Assembly: GCA_026708005.1 (NCBI GenBank)
Contig: JAPOVR010000032.1
Span: forward strand, 1 to 64,000
DNA from: Actinomycetes bacterium
Lineage (GTDB): Bacteria; Actinomycetota; Thermoleophilia; Gaiellales; Gaiellaceae
Length of the DNA: 64,000 nucleotides
Direction: 5' to 3'
The notes below the pieces were generated by a model. It did no database searches, was not told where the DNA came from, and saw only the letters and a program-made list of their open reading frames with translations. Each line of letters begins with the position of its first letter. Within the stretch, counting starts at the first letter, position 1. This document shows, in pieces, positions 27,425-35,859 of the stretch. The position numbers were made by a program, and so were the translations under genes.

Positions 27425-27653
27425 GCCGGTCGATCTTACGGGTAGCCCAGCGGCCGGGCACGCGCAAGCCGAACGCCGTCGAGGTCGAGGTCCCACACGA
27501 GCGTGCACCAGAGCCCGCACCGCGCTTCGGCAGTCGCCAGGGCCCAACGCCGAGCGTGGATTCTCGCAGTTTGCCGCGAAATCCCCAACACCGGCGCGGC
27601 GGGTCGCTCGGAGCCCGCGCTGCGAAGGCTCCTTTGCAGAACGCCTCGGCTGC

Positions 27654-27659
27654 TAGCTT
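27654..27659 (+). promoter_or_regulatory. Probable -10, leaderless epimerase gene
   Basis: TAGCTT ends eight bases before the GTG start codon at 27668, which has no Shine-Dalgarno. TTGCAG lies upstream but at too short a spacing for a clean -35. Confidence 0.4.
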
Positions 27660-27667
27660 GTCACTCG

Positions 27668-28597
27668 GTGCCACACGGCAAGCGAGCGCTCGTGACGGGC
27701 GGAGCCGGCTTCATCGGGTCTCATGTCACCGACGCGCTCTCGGCAAGTGGCTACGACGTCCTCGTCGTGGACGACCTGACGGGCGGGACTCCAGACAATG
27801 TAGGCGACAGCACGGCTCTTGAGGTGCTCGACATCCGCGATCTCGATGCGCTCGTTCGGGTCTCGAAGACGTTCGCGCCAACCGTCGTCTGCCACCTCGC
27901 GGCGCAACCGAGCGTCACGGCCTCCGTGCGCGATCCTCGGCACGATCTCACCACGAACGTCCTGGGCACGCTCAACGTGCTCGAGGCCGCTCGGACCGTG
28001 AGCGCGCCCACCACCTTCGCCTCGACAGGGGGTGCTCTCTACGGGGACGAGGCGCCGATCCCCACCCGCGAGGACTGCCCGCCTCGACCGCTCTCACCGT
28101 ACGGTGCGTCGAAGCTCTGCGGTGAGGCCTACGTCGCCACCTGGTCTCGCCTGCACCGCCTCCCGAACGTCATCCTCCGTCTCGCGAATGTCTACGGACC
28201 GCGGCAGGATGCTCATGGCGAGGCGGGCGTCGTCGCGATCTTCAGCAAGCTCCTGCTGCAGAACGCCGCCCCCACCGTGTTCGGCGACGGCACCCAGACC
28301 CGCGACTACACGCACGTCCACGACACTGCGGACGCATTCGTCCGCGCCGCGCAGGCCTCCTCCGGCGGGACGTTCAACGTCGGCACGGGCATCGAGACGT
28401 CGGTGCTCGCCCTGCTCGGGCATCTACAGGAAGCCGCCGGCACAACGATCGAGCCGCGGTTTGCAGCGCTCCGTCCGGGCGAGCTGCCCCGCAGCGCTCT
28501 CGACGCGTCGGCGATCGGTGGGTCGCTCGGCTGGGTTGCGCAGATGGATGCGGCACGTGGCCTCGCCGACACCCTGCGCACCTACGCAACGCGCTGA
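27668..28597 (+). CDS. NAD-dependent sugar-nucleotide epimerase/dehydratase
   Basis: Extended SDR. NAD motif VTGGAGFIGSHV at the N-terminus, HLAAQPSV, catalytic FASTGGALYGD and SPYGASKLCGE (YxxxK), then RLANVYGPRQ and the TRDYTHVHDTADA motif typical of UDP-glucose 4-epimerase-like enzymes. About 309 residues from GTG 27668; the frame is open further upstream but without similarity to the family. Stands alone, upstream of the selenoprotein-like DsbA gene. Confidence 0.88.
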   Translation: MPHGKRALVTGGAGFIGSHVTDALSASGYDVLVVDDLTGGTPDNVGDSTALEVLDIRDLDALVRVSKTFAPTVVCHLAAQPSVTASVRDPRHDLTTNVLGTLNVLEAARTVSAPTTFASTGGALYGDEAPIPTREDCPPRPLSPYGASKLCGEAYVATWSRLHRLPNVILRLANVYGPRQDAHGEAGVVAIFSKLLLQNAAPTVFGDGTQTRDYTHVHDTADAFVRAAQASSGGTFNVGTGIETSVLALLGHLQEAAGTTIEPRFAALRPGELPRSALDASAIGGSLGWVAQMDAARGLADTLRTYATR

Positions 28598-28685
28598 GCC
28601 CCGCCCGCGGTCCCGCACTGCCGCCGCGCCCACCCGCCGCTGGCTCGGACGCAGGTGCCGAGGCCCGACCAGCCCGGGCGAACGC

Positions 28686-28691
28686 TAGCCT
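28686..28691 (+). promoter_or_regulatory. Probable -10 of the DsbA-like selenoprotein gene
   Basis: TAGCCT ends seven bases before the ATG at 28699, placing the expected transcription start at or next to the ATG. No Shine-Dalgarno is present. Confidence 0.45.
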
Positions 28692-28698
28692 TACTGCT

Positions 28699-29322
28699 AT
28701 GAGCGACAACGGCCACGTGGTCGTCATCTGGAGCGACTACATCTGACCGTACTGCTACGTCGGCCTTGAGCGGGCGAGGTGGCTGGAGCGCCAGTTTGGC
28801 GCCACGATCGAATGGCTCCCGTTCGACCTCCATCCGGAGTATCCGGCCGGAGGAATCCCGCGCGCGCAGCTCCACGCGAAGTACGGCGAAGGTTTTGCAG
28901 ACAACGTGCGGCGCTCCGTCGAGGCCTGCGGGTACACCTACAACCCGCCGCCCGAGGTTGTCCCCAACTCGCAGAAGGCACTTCAACTCACCGAGCTTGC
29001 CCGGTCGCGAGGCCTTCACGAGCAGGTGCATACACGCCTCATGGACGCCTACTGGGCGGAGGCGGCTGACATCGGGGATGTGGAGACGCTCATCGGGCTC
29101 TGCGAGGAAGCAGGGCTCGAGCGCGAGGACTGCTCGGAGGCACTCGCGAGCAACACGTACCGAGCCGCCGTCGAAGAGGCCACGCAGGAGGCCCACCGCC
29201 TCGGCATCCACGCCATCCCGGCATTCGTGCTCGATCAACGGCTGCTCGTGTTGGGCGCCCACCCGTACGAGACGTTCGAACAGGCGTTCGCTCAGCTCAG
29301 CGAGCTGGAGGAGCCCGCGTAG
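28699..29322 (+). CDS. DsbA/FrnE-family thioredoxin-fold selenoprotein (in-frame TGA = Sec)
   Basis: The frame reads MSDNGHVVVIWSDYI, then TGA (28744-28746), then PYCYVGLERARWLERQFG, and continues 191 codons to TAG. In this family the position is Cys (WSDYxCPWCY), the nucleophile of the CxxC pair, so TGA most simply encodes selenocysteine (residue 16). The rest is a clear FrnE-like protein: FDLHPEYPAGGIPR, the helical insert, and the cis-Pro loop GIHAIPAFVLDQR. A stem-loop suitable as a SECIS lies at 28764-28779. The coding frame and conservation continue uninterrupted past the TGA. A nonsense mutation is the alternative but would have to hit exactly the Cys. Expected role: thiol-disulfide oxidoreductase in the cytosol, as no signal peptide is seen. 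Confidence 0.88.
28764..28779 (+). promoter_or_regulatory. Candidate SECIS hairpin
   Basis: CCTTG pairs with CGAGG around loop AGCGGG, 17 bases after the TGA. The loop starts 22 bases from TGA and has G in its second position; both fit the known bacterial SECIS pattern (loop 3-14 bases with G in the first two positions, modest distance from UGA). Outer pairing is weak. Confidence 0.55.
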
Positions 29323-29627
29323 TGGCGAGCTGGAAGCTCATCGCAACCGCATTCAAGGCCCAGAGAGCCTGGCGCCGGATGTCGCCCGAGCAGCGCCAGC
29401 AGCTTCTGGGGTCGGCCAAGGCCGCACGGGCAAAGAGCGAGCCGCATGCGCGTGCCGTGGCCAGGAGCGTCCGTGAACAGGCACCCGAGGTGGCCCGAAC
29501 GGCCTCCGAAGCGGCCAGAACGCAGGGCCCGGTTGTTGCTCGCCGCGCAGCCGAGCGGGCGCGAGCAGGCGCGCTCAAGGCGAGCGAGCTCGCATCAAAT
29601 CTCTGGCGTCCCCGCCATCGTTCGTGA
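29322..29627 (+). CDS. Small basic Ala-rich hypothetical protein
   Basis: 101 residues from a GTG that overlaps the last base of the selenoprotein stop (TAGTG). MASWKLIATAFKAQRAWRRM is followed by repeated Ala/Arg helices (ARAVARSVREQAPEVARTAS). No recognised domain. The overlap suggests co-translation with the thioredoxin-fold gene. Composition is that of a long amphipathic helix or a nucleic-acid-binding protein. Confidence 0.5.
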   Translation: MASWKLIATAFKAQRAWRRMSPEQRQQLLGSAKAARAKSEPHARAVARSVREQAPEVARTASEAARTQGPVVARRAAERARAGALKASELASNLWRPRHRS

Positions 29628-29657
29628 TCGCGGACGCCACGCCTGGCAGCGCACAGA

Positions 29658-30119
29658 GTGACCGCATCAATCGCACTTCACATCCTCGCGGCCGCGGCCT
29701 GGGTCGGCGGGTCCCTCGCGCTCGTGCTCGTCGCCGTGCCTGTCCTGCGTCAGCTTCCCGACGAGGCGCGCGCCAAGAGCGTCCGCGCGCTTGGACGACG
29801 CTGGAAGCCCATCGGCTGGACATCGCTCGCTGTGCTGGCAGGAACAGGCTGCGGGCTCGCCTTCGGCTACTACAACGCGGCCGACCCTGACGTCCTGTTC
29901 GGCACGCGGCTCGGCCACTTCCTCGTTGCCAAGGCCGTCCTCTTCGTCGCTCTCGTGACAACAGCGTCTCTGCACGATTTCGTGCTGGGCCCGAGGCTGA
30001 ACCGCCAGCTGCGCGAAGGCCGTCTGCAGACCCTGCGCCGCCCGATGGTCGTTGTCGGGTGCCTGAGCCTCGTGTTCACGCTCGCACTCCCCGTGCTGGG
30101 AGTGCTCATGACGCGCTGA
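29658..30119 (+). CDS. Four-helix membrane protein, CopD/DUF4149-like
   Basis: 153 residues with four membrane segments: LHILAAAAWVGGSLALVLVA, IGWTSLAVLAGTGCGLAFGY, FLVAKAVLFVALVTTASLHD and VVVGCLSLVFTLALPVLGVL. The HxxAAAAWVGG start and conserved His positions resemble CopD-type integral membrane proteins, in which such His ligands may bind copper or haem. Function not assigned. Confidence 0.65.
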   Translation: MTASIALHILAAAAWVGGSLALVLVAVPVLRQLPDEARAKSVRALGRRWKPIGWTSLAVLAGTGCGLAFGYYNAADPDVLFGTRLGHFLVAKAVLFVALVTTASLHDFVLGPRLNRQLREGRLQTLRRPMVVVGCLSLVFTLALPVLGVLMTR

Positions 30120-30179
30120 GTCAGGGCGTGCGAAGCGAGGCGGCACCCCATGCGGCGCTGAGGAGCACCCCATGCGGGC

Positions 30180-30185
30180 TACCCT
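30180..30185 (+). promoter_or_regulatory. Probable -10 of the site-2 protease gene
   Basis: TACCCT ends seven bases before the ATG at 30193, giving leaderless geometry. Confidence 0.35.
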
Positions 30186-30192
30186 GAACGGA

Positions 30193-31296
30193 ATGCAGAG
30201 CACATTCCGACTCGGGCGCTTCGCCGGAATCGATATCGGCGTCAACTGGAGCTGGTTGGTGATCTTCGGCCTGATCGTGTGGACGCTCTCGCAGTCGGTC
30301 TTCCCCAATCAGAACCCGGGGCACTCAGACAACACCTACCTCCTGATGGGTGCGATCGCGGCGATCGCGTTCTTCGCGTCGCTGCTCGGGCATGAGCTTG
30401 GCCACGCGGTCCAGGCGCGTCGCGAGGGGATGCAGATCGAGGGCATCACGCTGTGGCTCTTCGGTGGCGTGGCGAAGTTCAGGGGGCTGTTCCCGAGCGC
30501 GGGAGCCGAGTTCCGAATCGCGATTGCCGGCCCGCTCGTCTCGCTCGTCCTCGGCGGCCTGTTCCTCCTGATCGCCCGTGCCAGCCTCCCCTCGACAGTC
30601 GACGGCGTGATCTGGTGGCTCGGCTTCATCAACCTCCTCCTGCTGGCATTCAACCTCCTTCCAGCGCTCCCGCTCGACGGCGGGCGTATTCTGCGGTCGG
30701 CCCTCTGGCACTTCAAGGGCAACTTCGCACCGGCGACGCGCCTGGCGGCCGGCATCGGCCGCGGGTTCGGCTACCTCCTCATCGCCGGCGGAATCGCGCT
30801 CGCCTTCGTCGAAGGCATCTTCTCCGGCGTCTGGCTTGCGTTCATCGGTCTGTTCCTGCTCCAAGCGGCGCACGCCGAGGCGAGCCGAGCCCGGACGAGA
30901 GGCGTGCTCACCGACCGCCGCGTCGGCGCGCTCATGACACCGAACCCCGTTTCCGTCGACATCGATACGACGATCGGCGCCTTCATGGAGCACGTGGCGT
31001 GGCCACGGCTGCACGCAACGTATCCCGTTGTGGACGGAAGTCGCGTCGTCGGGCTCCTCGTGCGCCGCTGCGCACAAGAGATCCCCCGCTCGGAGTGGGA
31101 CACCCGGTCTGTCAGTGTCTGCACAATCCCGCTCGAGCGCGTTCCGCAGTTCAGGGAGGAGGACCCGGCCGAGCGCGTCCTCGCAACGCTGACCGCCACC
31201 CGCACCGGCCGCGGGGTTGTCCTCGACGGGGAGCGGCTGGTCGGCGTTATCTCCCTCTCCGACCTGGCTCGCGCGGTCGAGCCGCGCCAGGCCTGA
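30193..31296 (+). CDS. Site-2 protease family (M50) with CBS domains
   Basis: Intramembrane zinc metalloprotease. Zn-binding LGHELGHAVQ in an early membrane segment, LLPALPLDGGRILRSAL (the LDG motif with the third ligand) in a later one, six hydrophobic segments overall, and a C-terminal pair of CBS motifs (VGALMTPNPVSVDIDTTI, TYPVVDGSRVVGLLV and ERLVGVISLSDLARAV). CBS-bearing M50 proteases are common in actinobacteria. ATG 30193 is preferred over ATG 30172 because a -10-like hexamer lies between them. Confidence 0.92.
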   Translation: MQSTFRLGRFAGIDIGVNWSWLVIFGLIVWTLSQSVFPNQNPGHSDNTYLLMGAIAAIAFFASLLGHELGHAVQARREGMQIEGITLWLFGGVAKFRGLFPSAGAEFRIAIAGPLVSLVLGGLFLLIARASLPSTVDGVIWWLGFINLLLLAFNLLPALPLDGGRILRSALWHFKGNFAPATRLAAGIGRGFGYLLIAGGIALAFVEGIFSGVWLAFIGLFLLQAAHAEASRARTRGVLTDRRVGALMTPNPVSVDIDTTIGAFMEHVAWPRLHATYPVVDGSRVVGLLVRRCAQEIPRSEWDTRSVSVCTIPLERVPQFREEDPAERVLATLTATRTGRGVVLDGERLVGVISLSDLARAVEPRQA

Positions 31297-31307
31297 CCCG
31301 ACGATCG

Positions 31308-31313
31308 TAGAAT
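31308..31313 (+). promoter_or_regulatory. Probable -10 of the thiolase gene, leaderless
   Basis: TAGAAT ends six bases before the ATG at 31320; if transcription starts at the A, the hexamer lies at -12 to -7 exactly. Confidence 0.5.
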
Positions 31314-31319
31314 CCGTCC

Positions 31320-32501
31320 ATGGCCGCGAGTCGCGATCCGGTTGTCCTCCTCGGGGGTACGCGCACCGCCATCGGCTCCTTCGGAGGAGCACTGAAGGAC
31401 GTCGAGGCCCACGAGCTCGGCGCAGCCTGCATCGCGGAGTCCCTCGCGCGGGCCGGCCTGCAGCCAGCGGATGTCGACGAGGTCGTGATGGGCCAGATCG
31501 GCCAGGTCGGCGCGGACGCCTACAACGCCCGCCGGTGCGCGATCACGGCTGGGATCCCACCCGAGTCGACTGCGATGACCGTGAACCGGCTGTGCTCATC
31601 CGGGCTGCAAGCGATCGTGAGCGGCGCGCAGCAACTGCTCACCGACCAGGCTACGGTCGTCGTCGCCGGCGGCGACGAGAGCATGAGCCGGCAACCATTC
31701 CTCGAGTTCGGCGGCAGGAACGGCTGGAAGCTGGGCCCCCGCAAGCTCATCGACGGCACCCTGTCGATGGTCACCGACCCCTTCGGCGGCTACCCGATGG
31801 GCTACACTGCAGAGCTCGTGGCTGACCGCTACGGCGTCTCGCGAGCCGAGCAGGATGCGTTTGCCCTGCAAAGCCAGCAGCGAGCGACCGCGGCGATCGA
31901 TGCAGGGCACTTCGAGGCCGAGATCCTGCCGATCCAGCCGCCAAAGAGCGACCCGTTCCTCATCGATGAGCATCCTCGTCGCGGCGCGACCCTGGAGAGG
32001 CTCGCGGAGCTTCGCCCGGTCTTCAAGCAGGACGGGACGGTCACCGCCGGTAACTCGAGCGGAATCAACGACGGCGCAGCCGCGGTGGTGATGATGCGAG
32101 CCTCAGAGGCCGACCGCCGTGGGCTCGAGCCCCGGCTCGCGCTCCGGGGCTGGGCAGTGAGCGGAATCGAACCCGAGATCATGGGCTATGCACCGACACG
32201 GGCGATTCCGAGAGCGGCTGAGAAGTCAGGGGTGCAGCTCGGCGACCTCGATCTCGTCGAGCTCAACGAGGCGTTCGCCGCCCAGGCGGTCGCGGTGATC
32301 CGAGACACCGACCTCGATCCCGACCGCGTCAACGCGTCCGGCGGTGCAATTGCGCTTGGTCATCCCGTCGGCGCGACCGGTGCGATCCTCACGGTCAAGC
32401 TCATGCACGCGCTCGAGCGGACCGGCGGGACACTCGGAATGGTCACGATGTGCGTTGGCGGTGGACAGGGCATGGCTGCCATCTTCGAGCGTCCGCGCTA
32501 G
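31320..32501 (+). CDS. Acetyl-CoA acetyltransferase (thiolase II)
   Basis: Condenses two acetyl-CoA or cleaves 3-ketoacyl-CoA. Catalytic Cys92 in NRLCSSGLQAI, His348 in GGAIALGHPVGATGA and Cys378 in MCVGGGQG match the Zoogloea thiolase triad almost residue for residue. NEAFAAQAVAV is intact. 393 residues, standard. No partner gene (CoA transferase, 3-hydroxyacyl-CoA dehydrogenase) is adjacent. Confidence 0.95.
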   Translation: MAASRDPVVLLGGTRTAIGSFGGALKDVEAHELGAACIAESLARAGLQPADVDEVVMGQIGQVGADAYNARRCAITAGIPPESTAMTVNRLCSSGLQAIVSGAQQLLTDQATVVVAGGDESMSRQPFLEFGGRNGWKLGPRKLIDGTLSMVTDPFGGYPMGYTAELVADRYGVSRAEQDAFALQSQQRATAAIDAGHFEAEILPIQPPKSDPFLIDEHPRRGATLERLAELRPVFKQDGTVTAGNSSGINDGAAAVVMMRASEADRRGLEPRLALRGWAVSGIEPEIMGYAPTRAIPRAAEKSGVQLGDLDLVELNEAFAAQAVAVIRDTDLDPDRVNASGGAIALGHPVGATGAILTVKLMHALERTGGTLGMVTMCVGGGQGMAAIFERPR

Positions 32502-32585
32502 CGCAGCCCATCCCCTTCGAACAGACATGCCGGCTGGCGCGGCCTCGTTTGACCGACAGGCCGAGTGGCCGAATGGCCGAGCCGG

Positions 32586-33563
32586 CTAGGGCGCCTCGAG
32601 GACGAGCTTGCCAAAGTGTTCGCCGGCTTCCAGACGGGTGTGGACGGCTGCGAGCTCGGCGAGAGGATGGACGCTGTCGACAACCGGCGCCCACGTGCCG
32701 CGCTCGACCGCGTCAATCAGCCCGGCGAACTCTGCAGGCCCACCCATAGTCGTACCAAGCAGCGAGAACTGCCCGAAGTAGAACGGGCGAACCTCCAGCT
32801 GTACCTGGGTTCCGCCGGTCGCGCCGAACACGACCATACGGCCTCCGGTCGCGAGCGTGCGCACGGAATCGGCCCACGTCGACCCAACCGAATCGACGAC
32901 GACGTCGACGCCGCGCCCGCCGGTGAGCGCCCGAACCTCCTCGGCCCAGTCGCCCTCCGTGTAGAGAGCTCCACCTTCGGCTCCGAGCTCGACCGCGCGG
33001 CTGATCTTCTCGGCGCTTGATGAGGTGACGAGGACGCGCGCGCCGGCCTGTCGGGCGAGCGAGACGGCAAACGTCGCAACACCCGAGCCAACACCGAGCA
33101 CCAGCACGGTCTCCCCCCGGCGCAGGTTCGAGCGCGTGAAGAGGGCGCGGTAGGCGGTGAGACCAGCCAGCGGGAGCGCCGCGGCCTCGGCCCAGGACAG
33201 CCGCCCGGGCTTCGGGTAGACGTTCTGCTCAGGGACCGCAATCAGCTCGGCGTTTGTCCCGTCGTCCGGACCACCGAGGATGCGGAACTCGTCGAACGCG
33301 GCGACATCGCGATCACCCCAGCCAAGCGTTGGGAAGATGACGACCTCCTCACCGGTATCGCGCCTGATGCCTGCACCGTCCGAGCCGAGGATCAGCGGGA
33401 AGGGAAAGCCGTAGACCCCTTTCCGCACGAATGTGTCGCGACGGTTGACAGCCGAAGCGCGAAGCTCGACAACGACCTCGCTCGGCCCCGGCTTCGGATC
33501 GGGCACAACTTCGGCGCGCAGCACTTCAGGCCCGCCGTACTCGCGTATGACGATCGCCTGCAC
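32586..33563 (-). CDS. Zinc-independent MDR / quinone oxidoreductase
   Basis: Medium-chain dehydrogenase of the NADPH:quinone oxidoreductase type. MQAIVIREYGGPEVLRAEVV, LILGSDGAG, the nucleotide loop VLVLGVGSGVATFAVSLARQ, and VVDSVGSTWADSVRTLATGG. The GHE catalytic zinc ligands of true ADHs are absent. 325 residues, GTG start. Substrate not predictable. Confidence 0.88.
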   Translation of the reverse strand: MQAIVIREYGGPEVLRAEVVPDPKPGPSEVVVELRASAVNRRDTFVRKGVYGFPFPLILGSDGAGIRRDTGEEVVIFPTLGWGDRDVAAFDEFRILGGPDDGTNAELIAVPEQNVYPKPGRLSWAEAAALPLAGLTAYRALFTRSNLRRGETVLVLGVGSGVATFAVSLARQAGARVLVTSSSAEKISRAVELGAEGGALYTEGDWAEEVRALTGGRGVDVVVDSVGSTWADSVRTLATGGRMVVFGATGGTQVQLEVRPFYFGQFSLLGTTMGGPAEFAGLIDAVERGTWAPVVDSVHPLAELAAVHTRLEAGEHFGKLVLEAP

Positions 33564-34358
33564 TAGACCACCGGTAGGGAGAAGAACGGATTACATCCAG
33601 AGGACAGCAACATCGGCCAAAGAGCCTACCTCGGCCACACCAACCGGGTTGGCGATGGTGAGCCGCACGGTGGCAATCCCAGGCGCGGCGGCCCATCGGG
33701 GCGTCATTCATCGGGGCATCATTCGAGGATCCGAGCTGCCGCGAGCGACCCGGGAGACTCGGGTGCCTGGTCTGCGATCCGGGCCTCATTCGAGGATCCG
33801 GGTCTCGTTCGAGGCTGGCGGCGCCAGGGTGACCCAGATCGGGAGGGCTTCCGGGCTGGGAGGGCTTAGGAGTCCCGATGTCTGTGCCCGGCCTCGCGGC
33901 ACGCTCGGGCAGCAGTCGAGGCGACCGCCAGTTCTGCGATCGGATAGGCCGGCGTCGCGGCACGGCGGGCAGCAGAGTTGGCGCAGTCTCGCGAAGCTCG
34001 TGTGACAGATCGTGCGAAAGCTGCGCGACCTGCTCGGCTACCCTCCCCCGGGTGGTGGGTGAGAGGCGGGCTGCCCTCTACGACGTTCCGCCCGCGCGGC
34101 GGGCTGCCCTTCGAGGCGGCCTGGCCTGCGAGATTCGCGTGGGCTGCGTAAGGAGCGGTGCAGTCTCTCGCAGCGCTCCCCTGCGAGGCGCCTGGCCTCC
34201 CTCGCCACACACGGCATCTGTCCCAGAGCGCTGCCAAGCATCCGGCCCCAACAGGCCCCACGCCACAGGCCGCTGCAACCACGCGACGTCGGGCCACCGG
34301 TCGCCACCAAAGTCGCGGGCCGTACAGACCGAAATGAACAGCCCGGTCGGCGCTCCAG
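33564..34358. other. Gene-free gap with repeat copy C and short direct repeats
   Basis: About 800 bases. 33690-33830 has short iterated words (CATCGGGGC and CATTCGAGGATCC, each twice). Copy C of the repeat family lies at 33972-34085. TCGCGGCACG followed by CGGGCAGCAG occurs twice about 65 bases apart just before it. No credible gene. Confidence 0.6.
33972..34085 (-). repeat. Interspersed repeat, copy C
   Basis: Minus-strand reading: GGGCAGCCCGCC, CCACCACCCGGGGGAGGGTA, GCGCAGCTTTCGCACGA, TGTCACACGAGC and GAGACTGCGCCAACTCTGC. The second GTCAC word has decayed to TTCGC. Confidence 0.8.
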
Positions 34359-34595
34359 CTACAGCAGGATGCGAGCGGCGGTGGCTGGCGGGCAGCCGCG
34401 AGAGACGAGATCCGTCGCCTGGCGGAGATCGACGTCCGTCCGCAAGGCGATGTCGATGGCAAGCCCATACCCGTAGCCCGCCTGCACCAGCCGCTCGAGC
34501 CGCCAGCGGACGACGTGGTCTGCCTCGGTCTCGCCGTCGAGCTCGGTATCCCCAACCTGGGCGCTCATGGCAGTATCTCGAAGCTCTCCGTCCAT
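34359..34595 (-). CDS. Small hypothetical protein
   Basis: 78 residues from ATG 34595 (an alternative ATG is 27 bases downstream). The acidic N-terminus is followed by VVRWRLERLVQAGYGYGLAI and ALRTDVDLRQATDLVSRGCP, a compact helical pattern with a conserved-looking RGCPPATAARILL end. Its regular helix pattern and its position outside the repeat support a gene. Function unknown. Confidence 0.5.
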   Translation of the reverse strand: MDGELRDTAMSAQVGDTELDGETEADHVVRWRLERLVQAGYGYGLAIDIALRTDVDLRQATDLVSRGCPPATAARILL

Positions 34596-34652
34596 CTCTT
34601 CTTCTTTGACAGGGGCTCGGGACGAGACTTGTTCCCACTGGCCTGACCGCAT

Positions 34653-35070
34653 CGCCCGGAGTGTCCTGTGTGCTCAGCCAGGAGCAGGAGGAGGCCAAGC
34701 CCACGGGATCGCGATCGCGACATGAGGCACGCCAACGCGCAGCGCACCGGGCGCGGAGCGAAGGTCTCCGAGAGTCTGCCAGTGTCTCACCGACGAGCGC
34801 GCTGGGCCCGGCCGCGCACTTCCAGCCCCGCTTGTGGGAAGGCTATCCTGGCTGTCGTGACGACAAGGAGCATGCGGCCGGATGAAATGTCGGCAGACGG
34901 CACCACCGGGCACAGCACGCGGCTGCCGGCAGGCCCAACAGGCGCACGGTGGTTGAGGCGACGGTCTGGGGTGACCCGGGCAAGCCAGTTGAAGGCGGCC
35001 GACAACAGCTCGACGATTCGGGTCTCGCGGCAATCGTGCCCGAGCGGCAGCTGAGACACGGCCGTTTGCT
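34653..35070. other. Intergenic region upstream of the FAH hydrolase
   Basis: About 420 bases. A GTG frame at 34858-35054 (65 codons) follows a TATCCT hexamer by seven bases, but its product has no recognisable feature. Nothing else was seen. Confidence 0.4.
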
Positions 35071-35823
35071 GTGAAGATCGTCCGCTTCAGGCACCGCGGC
35101 AGCACACTGGAAGGCGAGGTGCTCGACCCGAAGACGCTGCGCACCCCCAACGGCAGCCGCGTGCCGCTCGCCGACGCCAAGCTGCTCGCACCCTGCGAGC
35201 CGACGAAGCTCGTCTGCGTGGGGCGCAACTACGCCGACCACGCTGCTGAGCTGGGAAACCCTGTCCCTGAGGAACCGCTCCTGTTCCTCAAGCCGCCGAG
35301 CGCGGTGATCGCCAGCGGCGAGGAGATCTCCTACCCGGAGTACTCCCGTCTCCTTCATTTCGAGGGCGAGCTCGCGGTTGTCATCAGCGAGCGCTGCAAG
35401 AACGTCCCTGCCCATGAGGCACCGCACGTGATCCGGGGCTACACGGCCATGAACGACGTAACGGCTCGGGATGCCCAGCGTGCCGATCAGCAGTGGACGC
35501 GCGGCAAGTGCTTCGACACGTCTGCGCCCCTCGGGCCATGGCTGGAGACCGAGCTCGACCTCCTAGACGTCGCTATCCGGACGACCGTGAACGGTACACG
35601 TCGCCAGGAAGGCTCCACCCGTGATCTCGTCTTCCGGGTACCCCATCTCGTCGCGTACGCCTCGCGCGTGATGACGCTCGAGCCGGGCGATGTCATCGCA
35701 ACCGGCACCCCGGCTGGGGTCGGAGAGCTGCGCATCGGCGATACGGTCGAGGTCGAGGTCGAGGGTGTCGGCGTCCTGTGCAATACGGTCGTCCGCGGCA
35801 GCAGCGAGGCCGCGATCGGCTAG
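35071..35823 (+). CDS. Fumarylacetoacetate hydrolase family protein
   Basis: Metal-dependent C-C hydrolase, decarboxylase or isomerase of meta-cleavage-type pathways. KLVCVGRNYADHAAELG, the metal ligands in HFEGELAVVI (ExE) and YTAMNDVTARD, then GKCFDTSAPLGPW and GDVIATGTPAGVG. 250 residues; GTG start. Convergent with a hydratase of the same kind of pathway 36 bases downstream. Confidence 0.9.
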   Translation: MKIVRFRHRGSTLEGEVLDPKTLRTPNGSRVPLADAKLLAPCEPTKLVCVGRNYADHAAELGNPVPEEPLLFLKPPSAVIASGEEISYPEYSRLLHFEGELAVVISERCKNVPAHEAPHVIRGYTAMNDVTARDAQRADQQWTRGKCFDTSAPLGPWLETELDLLDVAIRTTVNGTRRQEGSTRDLVFRVPHLVAYASRVMTLEPGDVIATGTPAGVGELRIGDTVEVEVEGVGVLCNTVVRGSSEAAIG

Positions 35824-35859
35824 CCCACCCAGCGAGGTCGAGCCCGCGAGCGTGCGTAT

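Noticed and set aside
27503-27667. 55-residue N-terminal extension of the epimerase
   Set aside because: No similarity to the family and lies upstream of the likely promoter hexamer.
34858-35054. Small GTG frame after TATCCT upstream of the FAH hydrolase
   Set aside because: Right spacing for a leaderless start, but low complexity, no domain and no coupling to the next gene.
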